This document shows positions 62,777 through 64,000 of a stretch of 64,000 nucleotides of DNA, in pieces. A program made the position numbers and the translations under genes. Where the stretch lies: contig NZ_JANXUG010000112.1 of NCBI RefSeq assembly GCF_025352015.1, positions 1-64,000 of the forward strand, given 5' to 3'. The notes below the pieces were generated by a model. It did no database searches. It was not told where the DNA came from and saw only the letters and a program-made list of their open reading frames with translations. Within the stretch, counting starts at the first letter, position 1. Every line of letters starts with the position of its first letter. This DNA comes from Flavobacterium sp. Its GTDB lineage: Bacteria > Bacteroidota > Bacteroidia > Flavobacteriales > Flavobacteriaceae.

Positions 62777-63772
62777 ATGGATAAATTTCCAAAATTTGCA
62801 GTGATTGGCGGCGGAAGTTGGGCAACAGCCATTGCAAAAATGTTGTGCGTTAACCTTGATGAAATTGCTTGGTACATGCGAAATGAGTCGGCGATTGATC
62901 ATATTAAAATACAAAAACACAATCCAAATTATTTAAGTTCGGTTGAATTTGATATTAAAAAACTCAAGCTTACTTCTGATATAAACGAAGCGGTTGCGTA
63001 TGCCGATTTTATCATTTTTGCCATTCCATCGGCTTTTTTAAGTACAGAGTTAAAAAAACTAACGGTAAGTATAAAAGATAAGGTAATTTTTTCTGCCATT
63101 AAAGGGATTGTTCCCGAAACGTTTTTGATTGTAGGAGAACATTTTCATCAAGAGTTTGACGTTCCTATCGAAAACATTGGTGTGATCACGGGTCCGTGTC
63201 ATGCTGAAGAAGTAGCATTGGAGCGACTTTCCTATTTAACAATTGCATGTGGCGATGCCGAAAAAGCAAAAATTGTCGCCAAAGTATTGGCGGGAAATTA
63301 TATTAAAACTAAAATTTCAGACGATATCATTGGTACAGAATATGCTGCGATGCTTAAAAACATTTATGCTATTGCTGCCGGAATTGCTCATGGATTGGGC
63401 TATGGCGATAACTTTCAATCGGTGATTATGAGTAATGCTATTCGTGAGATGAAAAAATTTATTCGTAAAGTGCATAAAATGAAGCGTAATATAAATAACT
63501 CGGCGTATCTGGGCGATTTATTGGTGACAGGGTATTCAGTTTTTTCTAGAAACAGAATGTTTGGCAATATGATAGGAAAAGGATATACGGTAAAATCAGC
63601 CATGATGGAAATGAGTATGGTTGCCGAAGGCTACTATGCCGTGAAAAGCGCCTATAAACTCAATCAAGAATACAAAGCTAAAACACCCATTATTGATGCG
63701 GTTTATGAAATTTTGTACGAAGGAAAAGATGCGAAAAGAGTGTTTAAAAAGTTAACGGAGAAATTGGATTAA
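62777..63772 (+). CDS. gpsA: Glycerol-3-phosphate dehydrogenase [NAD(P)+]
   Basis: About 331 residues from the ATG at 62777. The nucleotide-binding start is FAVIGGGSWATAIAKML. It has FAIPSAFL, FSAIKGIVPETFLIVGEHF, ITGPCHAEEVA and the catalytic-domain GTEYAAMLKNIYAIAAGIAHGLGYGDN and GDLLVTGYSVFSRN. It makes sn-glycerol-3-phosphate for membrane lipids. Confidence 0.96.
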   Translation: MDKFPKFAVIGGGSWATAIAKMLCVNLDEIAWYMRNESAIDHIKIQKHNPNYLSSVEFDIKKLKLTSDINEAVAYADFIIFAIPSAFLSTELKKLTVSIKDKVIFSAIKGIVPETFLIVGEHFHQEFDVPIENIGVITGPCHAEEVALERLSYLTIACGDAEKAKIVAKVLAGNYIKTKISDDIIGTEYAAMLKNIYAIAAGIAHGLGYGDNFQSVIMSNAIREMKKFIRKVHKMKRNINNSAYLGDLLVTGYSVFSRNRMFGNMIGKGYTVKSAMMEMSMVAEGYYAVKSAYKLNQEYKAKTPIIDAVYEILYEGKDAKRVFKKLTEKLD

Positions 63773-63822
63773 GATTTAAAGAGAAAAGAGTACAATCTTT
63801 TTTCATACTTCCATCTGGTTTT

Positions 63823-64000
63823 CTACCTCACAATCACACCATCCACAAACAAAATTGGCACTTCTTCTACATAATCGGGAGTGATAGATTGCGCTTTGAA
63901 GATAAATTTCTTATCATATAAAGTGCTTCCGATAAAATAAGTAACCATAAATTCATTATTCAATCGTAAAACATTTGTTTCTAATAGTTCAATTTTTACA
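63823..64000 (-). CDS. C-terminus of an unidentified gene (cut by window edge)
   Basis: A minus-strand frame open at the right edge ends at a TAG (63823-63825). The last 59 residues read EFMVTYFIGSTLYDKKFIFKA... and end VPILFVDGVIVR. I do not recognise a family. It is convergent with gpsA. Confidence 0.55.
   Translation of the reverse strand, partial: VKIELLETNVLRLNNEFMVTYFIGSTLYDKKFIFKAQSITPDYVEEVPILFVDGVIVR

Overview
The window comes from a chromosome of Flavobacterium or a close relative (Bacteroidota, Flavobacteriia). The evidence is the AT-rich sequence, Bacteroidota-type promoters (a TAnnTTTG -7 element, often just upstream of the ATG), near absence of Shine-Dalgarno sequences, a type IX secretion (T9SS) C-terminal sorting domain, Bacteroidota-restricted families (DUF4175, DUF4837, DUF3078, DUF2480, DUF2807, DUF6327) and flavobacterial gene content.

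Layout. 0-5.5 kb: tail of an IS1595-type transposase, a secreted alpha/beta hydrolase, a 21-bp tandem repeat, then tex, a CDF cation efflux gene and rpiB on the minus strand. 5.56-6.27 kb: a long, very AT-rich divergent gap with DnaA-box-like words. 6.3-19.7 kb: rnr, a DUF2807 protein, a LysE-type exporter, tRNA-Cys, folB, glnS, an HTH-phosphoribosyltransferase regulator, a YtxH/holin-like/DUF6327 stress cluster, a frameshifted SPFH gene, gltX and an AlkB-like monooxygenase. 19.8-31.9 kb: DUF4175-ybeY-mnmG with two parS-like sites flanking mnmG, a methyltransferase, an OmpH/Skp-like protein, a PIF1-like helicase, a decayed MntA/HepT toxin-antitoxin pair, a DoxX-like protein and holB. 32-44 kb: pgk, a LysM lytic transglycosylase, DUF4837, GNAT, OmpA-like protein, S41 protease, rnpA, M1 peptidase, outer-membrane protein and an MBL hydrolase. 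44.4-55.2 kb: a full SUF Fe-S cluster locus (sufA-like, B, C, D, S, E, sufT-like) with interspersed extra genes. 55.2-64 kb: a trans-sulfuration enzyme, DinB, ArsC-like, EamA, a membrane protein/HTH pair, yicC, gmk, nadD, a T9SS-secreted NHL propeller, gpsA and a partial gene.

Most genes are housekeeping. The most notable signals are: (1) a plausible replication-origin neighbourhood, from the DnaA-box-like gap, the strand switch across it, and one perfect plus one 15/16 parS site 18-20 kb away; (2) an SPFH gene whose frameshift is exactly explained by loss of one copy of an 8-bp tandem repeat; (3) a dispersed intergenic repeat lying in frame inside gltX; (4) a four-helix-bundle (S23-type) gene with a CTG start, flanked by short repeats, inside the suf operon; (5) an HTH fused to a ComF-like PRTase domain with a candidate operator; (6) a toxin-antitoxin relic. 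I saw no CRISPR array, prophage or intact insertion sequence. All readings are by eye, without database searches.
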